Shown piece after piece: positions 63,883 through 64,000 of a DNA stretch of 64,000 nt. A program made the translations under genes and the position numbers. Below the pieces are notes generated by a model, which was not told where the DNA came from, ran no database searches, and saw only the letters and a list, made by a program, of their open reading frames with translations. How positions within the stretch are numbered: the stretch's first letter is position 1; each line of letters begins with the position of its first letter. Source of the DNA: Mesorhizobium sp. B2-8-5 (GTDB taxonomy: Bacteria > Pseudomonadota > Alphaproteobacteria > Rhizobiales > Rhizobiaceae); NCBI RefSeq assembly GCF_006440675.2, contig NZ_CP083951.1, positions 3,071,501-3,135,500 on the forward strand, in the 5' to 3' direction.

Positions 63883-64000
63883 CCAGCATCCCGGTCGGCC
63901 GTATCGTCCGCTTCACGCTGCTTTCGCTCGGTGCGCTGATGATTCTGGCGCCCTACATCCTCATGATCTCGACCGCCGGCAAGACGCAGAGCGACATCTT
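63879..64000 (+). CDS. ABC transporter permease (UgpE/MalG class), 5' fragment
   Basis: Only the first 40 codons are in the window: MTSIPVGRIVRFTLLSLGAL and a first hydrophobic helix ending in APYILMISTAGKTQSDI, which is typical for MalG/UgpE N-termini. The start overlaps the upstream stop by four bases (ATGA). A binding-protein gene is expected beyond the right edge. Confidence 0.8.
   Translation, partial: MTSIPVGRIVRFTLLSLGALMILAPYILMISTAGKTQSDI

Overview
The window is GC-rich DNA from an alphaproteobacterium, most likely a rhizobium close to Mesorhizobium. The main reasons are the pcaQ / pcaDCHGB gene order, a MocE-type Rieske ferredoxin beside a MocD-like di-iron oxygenase, many sugar ABC importers, and many 4-base start/stop overlaps and GTG starts. 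I see no rRNA, tRNA, insertion sequence, prophage or CRISPR array. The window is catabolic and transport DNA, possibly from a large replicon. It is cut inside a gene at both ends.

Layout. 1-3.2 kb: an RND efflux pump (cut at the left edge) with its membrane fusion protein. 3.5-3.7 kb: a decayed GntR/FCD regulator tail. 3.7-9.7 kb: a 2-hydroxyacid dehydrogenase divergent from a LacI regulator and an allose/ribose-class ABC importer with a tagatose-3-epimerase-like enzyme. 9.8-26.5 kb: an aromatic block. It holds a branched-chain-type ABC importer with a coniferyl-alcohol dehydrogenase-like SDR and an aromatic aldehyde dehydrogenase, then pcaQ, pcaDCHGB, pobA, pcaIJF and pcaR. Together these cover 4-hydroxybenzoate and protocatechuate through beta-ketoadipate to succinyl-CoA and acetyl-CoA. 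26.6-33.2 kb: a GntR/UTRA regulator, an ADP-ribosylglycohydrolase-family protein, a PfkB kinase and a polyamine-class ABC importer. 33.3-48.8 kb: a LacI-family regulator divergent from a 14-gene same-strand run. The run has two complete ABC importers, a Gfo/Idh/MocA dehydrogenase, a MocC/IolE-like isomerase, a DUF4432 protein, MocD-like and MocE-like proteins and a PanB-like protein. 48.8-51.3 kb: an ammonia-lyase homologue without the MIO triad and an ornithine-cyclodeaminase-family protein. 51.4-52.8 kb: an MFS exporter. 53.1-60.0 kb: an ABC importer in which one permease is fused to a beta-propeller lactonase domain. 60.0-60.4 kb: a palindromic intergenic repeat. 60.4-64 kb: an AhpD-like protein, then a metallophosphoesterase leading a MalK/UgpC-class ABC operon cut by the right edge.

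The strongest observations are four. First, pcaQ is flanked by two near-identical promoter copies in inverted orientation, each with a PcaQ-type box; one faces pcaDCHGB and the other faces the aromatic ABC/dehydrogenase operon. Second, the 14-gene run looks like an undescribed pathway for an O-methylated sugar or cyclitol, and it contains an ATPase pair with one consensus and one degenerate site. Third, there is a permease/beta-propeller fusion. Fourth, three enzyme homologues sit where the usual catalytic residues are absent or changed (PanB-like, ammonia-lyase-like and one ABC ATPase). Substrates of every ABC system are inferred from neighbours and not read directly from sequence.
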